Notes under the pieces: generated by a model
Seen by the model: only the letters and a program-made list of their open reading frames with translations
Databases searched by the model: none
What the model was told of the DNA's origin: nothing
Made by a program: the position numbers and the translations under genes
Part shown: in pieces, positions 32,750 through 41,270 of the stretch
Position numbering within the stretch: position 1 is the stretch's first letter
Layout of the letters: the number at the start of each line of letters is the position of its first letter
Source: Streptomyces sp. rh34
Lineage (GTDB): Bacteria; Actinomycetota; Actinomycetes; Streptomycetales; Streptomycetaceae
Assembly: GCF_002551245.1 (NCBI RefSeq)
Contig: NZ_NTGZ01000029.1
Location: 1-43,842, forward strand
Length of the DNA stretch: 43,842 nt
Reading direction: 5' to 3'

Positions 32750-34012
32750 ATGTTCGAAGCGTCAAGGCCCGGCCCGCCGCGAGGCCGCAGACTTCTGGTG
32801 GTTTCGACCAACTACGCGCCGGAGCTCACGGGCATAGGCCCGTACGCCACCCAACTGGCGGAGCACTGGGCCGCGTCCGGAGCCCGGGTCCGGGCGCTCA
32901 CCGGCATGCCGCACTACCCCTCCTGGCGACTGGAGGAGGGGTACCGGGGCGTCTGGCGGACCGTGGAGATACGCGGCGGCGTCGGCGTGCACCGGCGCCG
33001 CCACTACGTGCCGCACCGTCAGACAGCGCTCAAACGTGCCGCGTTCGAGGCGAGCGTGCTCGCGACCGGACTGTTCGCCCCGCCGCCCGGACGCCCCGAC
33101 GCCGTGATCTCCCAGATGCCCAGCCTCGCCGGCGGCGTCATCGGAGCCCGGCTCGCCCGGCGCCACGGCGTCCCCCACCTCCCCGTCGTCCAGGACCTGA
33201 TGGGCGCCGCCGCCGCGCAGAGCGGTATCCGGGGCGGAGGCAGGGCCGCCACCGTCGCCGCCGCCGCCGAGCGGTACGCGCTGCGCGGGGCCGCCCTTGT
33301 CGGCGTCATCCACGAGAGCTTCGTCCCCGGCGTCACCGCGCTCGGCGTCGACCCCGGCCGCATCCGCCTCGTCCCCAACTGGACCCATGTGCGGGGGCCC
33401 TCCGCCGACCGGGGCGCGACCCGCGCCCGGCTCGGCTGGCCCGAGGACACCCCGGTCGTCCTGCACTCCGGCAACATGGGCCTCAAGCAGGGACTGGACG
33501 TCCTGGTGGACACCGCCCGCCTCGCCCCCGACATCCGGATCGTCCTGATGGGCGACGGCAACCAGCGCGACGCCCTGCGCGCCCGCGCCGACGGGCTGCC
33601 CAACGTCGAGTTCCTGGAGCCCGCGCGGGCCGAGGAGTTCACGGACGTGCTCGCCGCCGCCGACGTCCTCGCGGTCACCCAGCGCGCCTCGGTCCTCGAC
33701 ATGAGCGTCCCCTCCAAGCTCACCTCCTACTTCACCTCCGGACGCCCCGTGATCGCCTCCGTCGCCGACGAGGGCGGCACCGCAGACGAGGTCCGCCGCT
33801 CGGGGGCCGGGGTCCTCGTCGCTCCCGAGGACCCGGCCGCCCTGCTCGCAGCGTTGCGGAAGCTGGCCGCCGATCCGGCCGCCGCCGAGACCCTCGGGGC
33901 CGAGGGCCCGCGCTACGTCGCCCGCCACCTGAGCCGGGAGGCGGGCCTCGCCCGGTTCGACGCCCTGCTCGCCGAGGTCCTGCCGGACGCACAAGGGAGC
34001 CTTCGCCGATGA
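32750..34012 (+). CDS. Glycosyltransferase, WcaI-like (GT4 fold)
   Basis: A 420-residue GT-B glycosyltransferase. LLVVSTNYAPELTGIGPYATQLAEHW near residues 15-40 and GMPHYPSWRLEEGYRG near 53 mark the WcaI/colanic-acid type acceptor domain. The donor domain begins at VVLHSGNMGLKQGLDVLVDTA near 240. The nucleotide-sugar binding region is SVLDMSVPSKLTSYFTSGRPVIASVADEGGTADEV near 317-350, in place of the usual ExxxxxE. It is likely to add a deoxyhexose or similar sugar to a lipid-linked oligosaccharide at the inner membrane face. ATG at 32750 is preceded by GGGGGAAGG; an in-frame GTG at 32729 is possible. Its stop overlaps the Wzz-like gene (ATGA). Confidence 0.88.
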   Translation: MFEASRPGPPRGRRLLVVSTNYAPELTGIGPYATQLAEHWAASGARVRALTGMPHYPSWRLEEGYRGVWRTVEIRGGVGVHRRRHYVPHRQTALKRAAFEASVLATGLFAPPPGRPDAVISQMPSLAGGVIGARLARRHGVPHLPVVQDLMGAAAAQSGIRGGGRAATVAAAAERYALRGAALVGVIHESFVPGVTALGVDPGRIRLVPNWTHVRGPSADRGATRARLGWPEDTPVVLHSGNMGLKQGLDVLVDTARLAPDIRIVLMGDGNQRDALRARADGLPNVEFLEPARAEEFTDVLAAADVLAVTQRASVLDMSVPSKLTSYFTSGRPVIASVADEGGTADEVRRSGAGVLVAPEDPAALLAALRKLAADPAAAETLGAEGPRYVARHLSREAGLARFDALLAEVLPDAQGSLRR

Positions 34013-35706
34013 CGCCACATCACCGCGCCCCGGACGACCAGGACGACCAGGACGAGCCGGCGCTCCTGCGCGACCAGTTCCGCCAACTCCTGCGCTACCG
34101 TTCCCTGCTGGCCTGCGGAGTCGTCGTCGGTCTGCTCGGCGGCGGCTATCTCGCCCTCGGCGGCGAGGACGCCTACACCGCCACCGGCGAGGTACTCGTC
34201 CGCTCCGCGATCTCCGACCCCTTCGCCGCCGGGTCCACCGCGGACAAGGGCATCAACATCGGCTCCGAGCGCCAGACCGCCGTCAGCGACACGGTGGGCA
34301 CCCTGGCCGCCGGGACCCTGGTCAAGGCGGGCGACGACGTCCCCGCCCGCAAGCTGCTCACCGGCCTCCAGGTCACCAATCCGCCCAACACCCTCACCCT
34401 CCGCTTCTCCTACACGGCCGCCACCCCCGAGCAGGCCCGCGCCCGCGCCGAAGCCCTCGCCGGGGCCTATCTGGCCCACCGCAAGGCGCGCACCGAGGAG
34501 AGCATCCAGAACATGTCCGACGGCTACCGGGCCCAGCTCCGTCCGCTGGAGGAGAAGCGCGACCTGCTGGAGGACCAGGCGGGGGCGGGCGCGGAGGACG
34601 ACGTCAGCAGCGCCCGCGCCAACATCATCGTCGCCATCTCCGAGCTGAGCCGGAAGATCTCCGAGCTGAAGGCCCTGGACACCACCCCCGGCTACCTCAA
34701 CAAGAAGCCGGTCGCCCCCACGTCGCCCACCGGCCCCGGACTGCCCCTGCTCCTCGGGCTCGGCGGCGTCGTCGGTCTCGCGCTGGGGCTGCTGCTCTCC
34801 TGGGTGCGCCTCGTCTTCGACCCCGCCGTACGCTCCACCCGCGAGCTGGTCCACTCGCTCGGCGCACCCCTGCTCGGCACCCTGCCCCGGGAACGCGCCG
34901 CCGCGGGCAGCCTGCTCGCCATCGGGCGCGGCACCTCCCGGCTGGCCGAGGAGTACCGCGCCGTCGCCTTCCGGCTCGCCTACGACCCGTCGTTCGCCGA
35001 GAGCCGCCGCCTGCTGGTCACCGCCCCGCGCGGCGACAGCACGGCGGCCGCCGCCGCTGCCGCCAACCTGGCCGCCGCCTTCGCCGAGATGGGCCGTGAC
35101 GTCCTGCTCGTCGAGGCCGACCTGCGCACCCCCTCGCTCGCCCGCGTCCTGGGCTCCGCCGCCCACGAGGTGCGCCCGCCGCGCTGGGTCGCCGAGGAGG
35201 GCGGCGGTGGCTGGCCCACCGGCCGCCGCACCCATGTGGACGTGCCCGGGTCCGGGGCCTTCGCCCTGGTGCCCGGGGCCACCGTCGACAACGTCCCGCG
35301 CGCCCTGACCTCCCCGCCCGTCGGCCGCATCGTCGCCGAGGCCGAGAGGACCGGCAACGTCGTCATCGTCCTCGCCCCGCCCGTCCTGTCCTACGCGGAC
35401 GCGGTCGCCCTGGTCGACCGGGTGGAGGGCGTGATGATCGTCTGCGACCCGCGCGAGGTGCACCGCAGCGACCTGGAGCGCATCCGCGAGATCATCGGAG
35501 CCTCCGGAGGCTCCGTGCTCGGCGCGTTGCTCCACCCGGGCCGGGGCCGGCTGCGCCGCGCGCGGCGAGGGCCGAAGCCGCCCCGACGACGGGGCGGTGG
35601 CGGTGGGCTCGCCCCCACCGCCGAGCCGGACACTCCCGGGATCACCGGCGATCCCGCCGACACTCTCGGTCTGCGAACCTTCACCCTGCCGGCCTCCCGC
35701 CGGTGA
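34009..35706 (+). CDS. Wzz-like chain-length protein fused to a degenerate BY-kinase domain
   Basis: A 565-residue polysaccharide co-polymerase. TM1 (LLACGVVVGLLGGGYLAL) is near residues 33-50 and TM2 (LPLLLGLGGVVGLALGLLLSW) near 244-265. Between them are the periplasm-side Wzz domain and a coiled-coil region. Residues about 330-500 have the bacterial tyrosine kinase fold, with Walker A'-like VLLVEADLRTPSLARVL near 365. The Walker A site, normally GxGKT/S, reads APRGDSTAAAAAAANLA: there is no lysine. No tyrosine cluster exists at the C-terminus. The protein is therefore probably a non-catalytic length regulator. ATGA overlap with the preceding glycosyltransferase and GTGA overlap with the flippase gene. 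Confidence 0.88.
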   Translation: MTPHHRAPDDQDDQDEPALLRDQFRQLLRYRSLLACGVVVGLLGGGYLALGGEDAYTATGEVLVRSAISDPFAAGSTADKGINIGSERQTAVSDTVGTLAAGTLVKAGDDVPARKLLTGLQVTNPPNTLTLRFSYTAATPEQARARAEALAGAYLAHRKARTEESIQNMSDGYRAQLRPLEEKRDLLEDQAGAGAEDDVSSARANIIVAISELSRKISELKALDTTPGYLNKKPVAPTSPTGPGLPLLLGLGGVVGLALGLLLSWVRLVFDPAVRSTRELVHSLGAPLLGTLPRERAAAGSLLAIGRGTSRLAEEYRAVAFRLAYDPSFAESRRLLVTAPRGDSTAAAAAAANLAAAFAEMGRDVLLVEADLRTPSLARVLGSAAHEVRPPRWVAEEGGGGWPTGRRTHVDVPGSGAFALVPGATVDNVPRALTSPPVGRIVAEAERTGNVVIVLAPPVLSYADAVALVDRVEGVMIVCDPREVHRSDLERIREIIGASGGSVLGALLHPGRGRLRRARRGPKPPRRRGGGGGLAPTAEPDTPGITGDPADTLGLRTFTLPASRR

Positions 35707-36947
35707 GAGCCCGCACCGCCGTCCTCTGCTCGGTCGCGGACCAAGGAGTGGCGGCGCTCACCAACATCCTGGTGCTTCTCGCCGCCGCCCGGCTCTCCAC
35801 CCTCACCGACTTCGCCCGCTTCTCCGCGGTGTATCTGGTCTTCACGGTGCTCCTCGGCGTCTCGGGCGCGTACACCGGGCAGCCCCTCGTCCTCAGGCGC
35901 GGCACGGGGGAGGAGACCCGGTCCGCCTGCCGGTCCGCCGTCGCCTTCACCGTCCTCGCCTCGGCCGCCCTCGGCGCGCCGCTCGCGGCCGTCTGCGTCC
36001 TCGTCCCCGGCGACACCGCCCGCGCGCTGCTGATGCTCGGCCTCGTGCTCCCCGTGGTGCTGGGGCAGGACGCCGGACGGTACGCCTTCTCCACTCTCCA
36101 GCGGCCCCAGCTGGCCCTCACGGCAGACCTGGTGCGGCTGGCCTGCGTGCTGGGGGCGCTCGCGGTACAGGACTACGGCGCGTCCCCCGCGCGCCTGATC
36201 GCCGTCTGGGGCCTCTCCGCCCTGCCCGCCCTGCTCGTGTCCGCCGCCCTCCTCCACCGGGTCACGGCGCGGGCCCCGCTGCGGCTGCGCCCGATGCTGC
36301 GGCGCGGCCATCTCGGGCAGCGCTTCACCGTCGAGTTCGGCGTGGGCAACGCGACCGGTCAGCTGTCCGTGCTCGGCCTCGGCGCGGTCGGCAACCCGCT
36401 CCTCGTCGGCGCGCTGCGCGGGGCGACCACCCTCTTCGGACCGCTCAACGTGCTCTACACCTCGGCCACTTCCTTCGGGCCCCCGCTGCTCGGCCGCATC
36501 GGCGAGGAGCGCCGCCGGGTCCGGGCCACCGCCGCCCTCGCCGCCGTCCTCGCGGCGACCGCCGGGCTCTGGGCCACCGTGCTCGTCCTGCTGCCCGAGC
36601 GCGCCGGACGCGAACTGCTCGGCGACACCTGGCCCACGGCCGCCGCCCTGCTCCCCGCCACGGGAAGCCAGTACGCGGCGATGGCCGTCGGCACCTGCGG
36701 GCTGCTCGCCCTGCGCATGCTCGACCCGCGCACCACGCTCGGCATCCAGGTCGTCTTCTCGCTCACCGCCGTGGCGTTCCTCGCGGGCGGCTACGGCATC
36801 GGGGGCGTCCCGGGAGCCGCCTGGGGGCTGGCCCTGGGGTCGCTCTGCAAGGCGGCCGCGACCTGGACCGCAGTGGCCCGGCTGCGCCGCCGGGGACCGA
36901 CGCCCGTGGAGCCGGTCAGCGCCGACGCCCTGCCCTCCGCTCCCTGA
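35703..36947 (+). CDS. Wzx-like polysaccharide flippase / MOP-family membrane protein
   Basis: A 414-residue membrane protein with about 12 hydrophobic segments and no large soluble domain. It begins VADQGVAALTNILVLLAAARLSTLTDFARFSAVYLVF, the pattern of O-antigen flippases of the MOP superfamily. It would move undecaprenyl-linked repeat units outward. The start is GTG at 35703, overlapping the Wzz-like stop, so the glycosyltransferase, Wzz-like protein and flippase form one operon. The last 32 bases overlap the 3' end of the opposed polymerase-like gene. Weak sequence conservation is usual for Wzx; topology and context carry the call. Confidence 0.82.
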   Translation: MRARTAVLCSVADQGVAALTNILVLLAAARLSTLTDFARFSAVYLVFTVLLGVSGAYTGQPLVLRRGTGEETRSACRSAVAFTVLASAALGAPLAAVCVLVPGDTARALLMLGLVLPVVLGQDAGRYAFSTLQRPQLALTADLVRLACVLGALAVQDYGASPARLIAVWGLSALPALLVSAALLHRVTARAPLRLRPMLRRGHLGQRFTVEFGVGNATGQLSVLGLGAVGNPLLVGALRGATTLFGPLNVLYTSATSFGPPLLGRIGEERRRVRATAALAAVLAATAGLWATVLVLLPERAGRELLGDTWPTAAALLPATGSQYAAMAVGTCGLLALRMLDPRTTLGIQVVFSLTAVAFLAGGYGIGGVPGAAWGLALGSLCKAAATWTAVARLRRRGPTPVEPVSADALPSAP

Positions 36948-38424
36948 ACGTGGTGATCAGCACCAGGCACAGGGCCGCTATGGCGAGCTTTCCCGCAGCC
37001 TGGAGCAGCGGGCCGCGCAGCAGGATGAAGGTGTACCCGGCGATCAGCGGCGCGGCGATGGCCAGCACGCTCCCGGCGCCGGGCCCCGCCCGGGTGACGG
37101 CGAGCGCGTACCGGCGGTCGGTGCGGGCCGCCGCGTAGCCGATCAGCGCCAGACCGCCCGCCATCCCGGCCGGGCCGAAATCGACCCAGAACTCCGTCCA
37201 CAGCGGGGCCGAGAGGTTGGTCATCCGCAGCCCCATCCACTGCCCGACCCGGACCCCGGTGTCCTCCGGCTTCCCCTTCCACACCGCGCGCGGCACGAAG
37301 AACAGCGCGGTGCCCGCCAGTTGACGGCCATAGGTGTGACCCCGGGTGTCGACCCACGAGATGGTGTTGGCGAACATCACCATCTGGTCGTAGTCCTTGG
37401 TCACGAGCGGGTCGAAGACCGAGGCCGACTGCACGGCCCGCTGCCCCCCTTCCTCGTACCGGAACCTGTCCGCGTACGGGAACACCACCAGTGCCCCGAC
37501 CACCCCCGCCGTCAGCACCGTGCGGTAGAACGCCGCACTGCTCGGGAACGCGGTGAACACGAAGGCCATCAGCACCGTCAGGAACCAGTAACGGGCATTG
37601 GAGATCGGGTTGTTCACCACGAGGTTCAGCGCCGCCAGCGCCACCCACACCAGCACCGTCGAGGGGGTGCGCCGGGCGCGGTGGGAGGTCGCCAGGCGGC
37701 GGGTGTAGAACAGCAGCGCCAGCAGCGCCGGGACCTGGCCGAACCCCTTGACGAACGCCGAGCCCACCTGGGACCCCTCCGCCGCCACCCCGCTCGCTGC
37801 GACGGTCTCGTTGATCTCCTGCCGGCTGGAGAAGAAGACCGCGGGCCCGCCCAGCTTCAGTACGTAGAACGCGCTCGCCGCGAACGCCAGCAGCACCAGC
37901 AGCCGCAGCCGCAGCGGATGCGCCAGGGCCGGCTTCCTCCCGCCCGGGCCCCGTGCGGAGGGCGCCCGGCGCCGCAGTGGCCGCCGCGATGCCAGCAGCG
38001 CACCCAGGTCGTAGGCGGCACACCCCACCAGGATCATCGCGATCGCGGTCACCAGGTCCTGGCGCGGACCCACCATCGGCGTCGGCGTCTGCCCGATCAC
38101 CACCTGGGCGAACGGCGCCACGCCCATCGCGATGTACACGAACATCCAGAAGACGCCCTGGAGCAGCCGCCGCCGGGTCGAGAGGATCATCGTCGCCAGC
38201 CGGGCCCCCGCATAGCAGGTCAGCACCAGCTGGAGCCAGTACGCCGTGTCCCGGACCCCGCTGCCGGGCTGGGCGGCGATCACCGCCGGCAGAAAGCACA
38301 CCAGTCCCAGGACCAGCGGCACGGACAGGGCCCGCGACAGCATGGCCCACGCGATCGGCCGCGCGGGCGCGTCGGCGGGCTTCCCCCGGGTCGGCGTGGC
38401 CGCCGACGTGTGCACCGACGTCAT
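36916..38424 (-). CDS. Wzy-like O-antigen/EPS polymerase membrane protein
   Basis: A 502-residue polytopic membrane protein with about 11-12 hydrophobic segments. A long extracytoplasmic loop lies near residues 295-370 (FANTISWVDTRGHTYGRQLAGTALFFVPRAVW). NNPISNARYWFLTVLMAFVFTAF near 270-292 is typical of O-antigen polymerase-like proteins. It would polymerise repeat units supplied by the flippase. ATG at 38424 is preceded by GGGGGG; an in-frame GTG ten codons upstream is possible. It is convergent with the flippase (32-base overlap) and divergent from the glycosyltransferase at 38530. Sequence conservation in this family is low, so context matters. Confidence 0.8.
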   Translation of the reverse strand: MTSVHTSAATPTRGKPADAPARPIAWAMLSRALSVPLVLGLVCFLPAVIAAQPGSGVRDTAYWLQLVLTCYAGARLATMILSTRRRLLQGVFWMFVYIAMGVAPFAQVVIGQTPTPMVGPRQDLVTAIAMILVGCAAYDLGALLASRRPLRRRAPSARGPGGRKPALAHPLRLRLLVLLAFAASAFYVLKLGGPAVFFSSRQEINETVAASGVAAEGSQVGSAFVKGFGQVPALLALLFYTRRLATSHRARRTPSTVLVWVALAALNLVVNNPISNARYWFLTVLMAFVFTAFPSSAAFYRTVLTAGVVGALVVFPYADRFRYEEGGQRAVQSASVFDPLVTKDYDQMVMFANTISWVDTRGHTYGRQLAGTALFFVPRAVWKGKPEDTGVRVGQWMGLRMTNLSAPLWTEFWVDFGPAGMAGGLALIGYAAARTDRRYALAVTRAGPGAGSVLAIAAPLIAGYTFILLRGPLLQAAGKLAIAALCLVLITTFRERRAGRRR

Positions 38425-38529
38425 GCGCCCCCCGATCAGTGAACCGCTGAACACTCTAACGAATCAGCCCACTTGAGGGGGTGTGATGACTAGGCTGTGA
38501 ACGGTCGGCCGAGGTTGAGGGGAACTCTC

Positions 38530-39693
38530 GTGAAAATCCTGCATGTTGTCACGCTCCACACTCCGGACCACGCCTTCGGCGGTCCGACCCGGGTGGCTTT
38601 CAACCTGTCCAGGGTCCAGCGGGCCGCCGGGGACGACGCCCGCGTCATGGCCCTCGGCGACGGTTTCCCCGACGGTGAACTGCCCCGAAGTGTCGAGGGA
38701 GTTCCGGTCCATCTCTTCCAGGCGCGGCACCTGCTCCCGATGTTCGAGGTCAGCGGCATCACCTCCGCCGCGCTGCTGCGCACCGCACGCCGCATGATGC
38801 GCGGCGCCGACCTCGTACACGTCCATCTGATGCGGGACCTGGTGACCCTGCCCGCCGCGCTCCTCGCGCTCGCGTCCCGGACGCCCCTGGTCGTCCAGAC
38901 CCACGGCATGATCGACCCCACCGAGAAGAAGGTCGCCCAGCTCACCGACCTGCTCGGGGTCCGCAAGGTGCTCCGTGAGGCCGATGCCGTCCTGCACCTC
39001 ACCGAGATGGAGCGGATCGACGTGAACGCCGTCGCCGCCCCCGTCCCGCTCACTCGCACCGTACGGCTGGTCAACGGGGTCCGCCCGCAGGAGCGCAAGC
39101 CTGCCCGCGACCCCGGCCGCCCGCCCACCGTGCTCTTCCTCGCCCGGATCCAGGAGCGCAAGCGGCCCGAGGACTTCGTCGCCGCGATGCCGTACGTCCT
39201 CGCCCGCCACCCGGACGCCCGCTTCGTGCTGGCCGGGCCGGACACCGGCGCGCTGTCCGGCACCCTCGCCCTCGCGCGGAAGCTGGGCGTGGCCGATTCC
39301 CTCGACCATGTGGGTCCGTTGGAACACGATGACGTCCTGGCCGCCGACCGCGAGGCCGATGTGTACGTGCTGCCCGCGATCGAGGAGCCGTTCCCGGTCT
39401 CGGTGCTGGAGGCGATGTCGGTCGGCACCCCTGTCATCATCACCCGCACCTGCGGACAGGCCCCCGATGTGGCGGGGGCGGGCTCGGGCCGGGTCATCGA
39501 CAGCCGCGTCGGCGAGGACGCGGCCAACGCCCGCAAGGTCGCCGACGCGATCCTGGAGCTGCTGGAGCCGGAGGCCGCCGAACAGGCGGGCAAGGCCGCC
39601 TGGGAGCTGGTGAACGGGCAGTTCACCATCGAGGCCGTCACCGCCACCCTCCGGCGGACCTACGAGGACGTGGTCCGCCGGAGGCGCGGGTGA
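38530..39693 (+). CDS. Glycosyltransferase family 4
   Basis: A 387-residue GT-B retaining glycosyltransferase. KILHVVTLHTPDHAFGGPTRVAFNLSRVQRAAG forms the N-terminal Rossmann start with the GGPTRV acceptor loop. TVLFLARIQERKRPEDFVAAMPYVLARHPDARFVLAGP near residues 200-240 opens the donor domain. The nucleotide-sugar site is in LPAIEEPFPVSVLEAMSVGTPVIITRTCGQAPDV near 283-316, which retains the E-x7-E pattern (EEPFPVSVLEAM). It is likely part of repeat-unit assembly for the surface polymer. The start is GTG at 38530 with GAGGGG nine bases upstream. It is monocistronic here: the next gene is on the opposite strand. Confidence 0.9.
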   Translation: MKILHVVTLHTPDHAFGGPTRVAFNLSRVQRAAGDDARVMALGDGFPDGELPRSVEGVPVHLFQARHLLPMFEVSGITSAALLRTARRMMRGADLVHVHLMRDLVTLPAALLALASRTPLVVQTHGMIDPTEKKVAQLTDLLGVRKVLREADAVLHLTEMERIDVNAVAAPVPLTRTVRLVNGVRPQERKPARDPGRPPTVLFLARIQERKRPEDFVAAMPYVLARHPDARFVLAGPDTGALSGTLALARKLGVADSLDHVGPLEHDDVLAADREADVYVLPAIEEPFPVSVLEAMSVGTPVIITRTCGQAPDVAGAGSGRVIDSRVGEDAANARKVADAILELLEPEAAEQAGKAAWELVNGQFTIEAVTATLRRTYEDVVRRRRG

Positions 39694-39704
39694 AGCCGTA
39701 CCCG

Positions 39705-40544
39705 TCAACGTAGGGGCTGCTCCCTGGATTTGAGGGCGATCTGCCAGCGGTAGAAGCTCATCGCCAGCGCGAAGTCGAAGCCCGCGCGGCCGTCCAGGAA
39801 TCCCCGCTTGTAGAGATACATGTAGGCGAAGGACACCACCGGCTTGAACGGCGCCTTGTGGAACAACTGCCCCTGGCGCGACTTGACCTGGCGCACCTGC
39901 TCCTTGACCTCGGGGTGGTGCTCCAGCCAGGCCTCCCAGTCCGAGTAGCGGTTGTGCCGCTCGAACCAGGCGGTCACCGGGTCGAGGTCCTGGTGCTCGA
40001 TGGGCTGGGTGAGTGTGCCCACGCTCGCAGCGACCGGTTGGTAGTGGCCCTCCACCTCACCGATGCCCGGCGCGTCCAGGTCCCCGACCTCCGGGTAGTG
40101 GGAGCGGGTCCGGTCGGTCAACGACCGCTTGCGGATGGTGTATCCGTGGCGCAGCCGCTTCCCGGAGAACCAGTAGCCGAGCGGTATGTCGTACGCGGCC
40201 GGCTTCGGGGCCGCCGGGTCCCGGAAGGTCTCCCGCAGTTCGGCCAGCAGCCCGGGGCTGAGCCGTTCGTCGCCGTCGAGCAGCAGGATCCAGTCCAGAT
40301 CGGTGCGGACGTTCTCCAGGCACCACTGCTTCTTGCGCGGGTGGCCCCCGTCCCAGGTGTACGTGACCACCTCGGCCCCGCACTCCTCGGCGATCTTGAC
40401 GGTGTCGTCGGTGCTGTGGGAGTCCACCACCACGACCGCCTCGAAGTGGCCGAGCACCGATTTCACCGCCTCCGCGATGTTCAGGCCCTCGTTCTTCGTG
40501 GGGATCGCCACGGCTATCGGCAGCTTCGGCGTTCCTGCGGTCAT
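39705..40544 (-). CDS. Glycosyltransferase family 2 (WaaE/KdtX-like)
   Basis: A 279-residue GT-A glycosyltransferase. IAVAIPTKNEGLNIAEAVKSVLGHFEAVVVVDSHSTDDT near residues 10-48 binds the nucleotide. The DxD-like metal site is ILLLDGDERLSPGL near 86-98, and HPRKKQWCLENV near 68 is typical of the WaaE/KdtX group. The C-terminal region (SRQGQLFHKAPFKPVVSFAYMYLYKRGFLDGRAGFDFALAMSFY) includes the family's membrane-associated helices. ATG at 40544 overlaps the stop of the lipoprotein gene, so it belongs to the same minus-strand operon as the lipoprotein and the LamG protein. The sugar transferred is not evident. Confidence 0.9.
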   Translation of the reverse strand: MTAGTPKLPIAVAIPTKNEGLNIAEAVKSVLGHFEAVVVVDSHSTDDTVKIAEECGAEVVTYTWDGGHPRKKQWCLENVRTDLDWILLLDGDERLSPGLLAELRETFRDPAAPKPAAYDIPLGYWFSGKRLRHGYTIRKRSLTDRTRSHYPEVGDLDAPGIGEVEGHYQPVAASVGTLTQPIEHQDLDPVTAWFERHNRYSDWEAWLEHHPEVKEQVRQVKSRQGQLFHKAPFKPVVSFAYMYLYKRGFLDGRAGFDFALAMSFYRWQIALKSREQPLR

Positions 40545-41266
40545 CCCTCGGCTCCTTCGGGCAGCCAGGCGTAGCAGCCTGTGGAGGTGAACGTGCGCGC
40601 GGACTTCGGGATCGTGATCTTCCGGGAGACGCCGGTGTCGGAGGAGCCCGAGGACAGTTCCCTGCCGTCGGCCCCGGTGATCTGCCAGGAGCAGGCCGCG
40701 GTGGGGGAGGCGGACCGGTAGGCGCCCGGCCGCAGCTTCTTCCCGGTGTGTCTGCCGTCCGGATAGGCGTACGCCGCCTCGTCCACCAGGTCCTGGTGCC
40801 GGGGGCAGAGCCCGGCGACCGCGTCCGCCGCGTCCGGGATCTCGTCCGTCGCGATGGCGCCGACGGCGGTGTCCCGGTCGGCCTTGACCAGATAGCGGAG
40901 CTTGTCGCAGGTCTCCTGGCCGGTCTGGAGCACGGCGGCCGGGTCCATGCCCTTCGGCACCCGGTCCTCCAGGTACTCCTTCTGCTTCTTCGTGAACGTC
41001 CCGGTGGCCGGGGTGATCGCGTCGGACGGCGTGTTCGGGCCCGTGGCGGGAGCGGAAGGGCCGGCTGTCGGCTCCTCGGGCTCCGGGGCGGAGGGCGTGG
41101 CGGGCGGGGTGGGCGTGGGGGCGGACGGGCCGGGGACGGTGGGCCCGGAGGCCGCGGGACGCTGGGCGCCCGCGGCCTCCGGACCGTTCCCGTCGGCGGA
41201 CGAGCCGCAGGCGGCCAGCGCCGCCGTCATGACGACGACGGCGCCGGCCAGGAACGGGTTCCTCAT
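40541..41266 (-). CDS. Secreted lipoprotein of unknown function
   Basis: A 241-residue predicted lipoprotein. The signal peptide ends in the lipobox LAAC with the lipidated cysteine at residue 20. Residues about 25-90 are a Pro/Ala/Thr-rich linker suited to crossing the cell wall. The folded part (about 90-241) has a helical DUF732-like section (FTKKQKEYLEDRVPK through ETCDKLRYL) and a C-terminal beta domain (LRPGAYRSASPTAACSWQITGADGRELSSG, then TGCYAWLP). The domain names are tentative. It starts four bases after the LamG gene stop and overlaps the glycosyltransferase start. An envelope role in handling or sensing the polysaccharide is possible but unproven. Confidence 0.8.
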   Translation of the reverse strand: MRNPFLAGAVVVMTAALAACGSSADGNGPEAAGAQRPAASGPTVPGPSAPTPTPPATPSAPEPEEPTAGPSAPATGPNTPSDAITPATGTFTKKQKEYLEDRVPKGMDPAAVLQTGQETCDKLRYLVKADRDTAVGAIATDEIPDAADAVAGLCPRHQDLVDEAAYAYPDGRHTGKKLRPGAYRSASPTAACSWQITGADGRELSSGSSDTGVSRKITIPKSARTFTSTGCYAWLPEGAEG

Positions 41267-41270
41267 CGGA

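Noticed and set aside
34009..35706. Active tyrosine autokinase
   Set aside because: The Walker A lysine is absent and there is no C-terminal tyrosine cluster, so an active kinase call is not supported.
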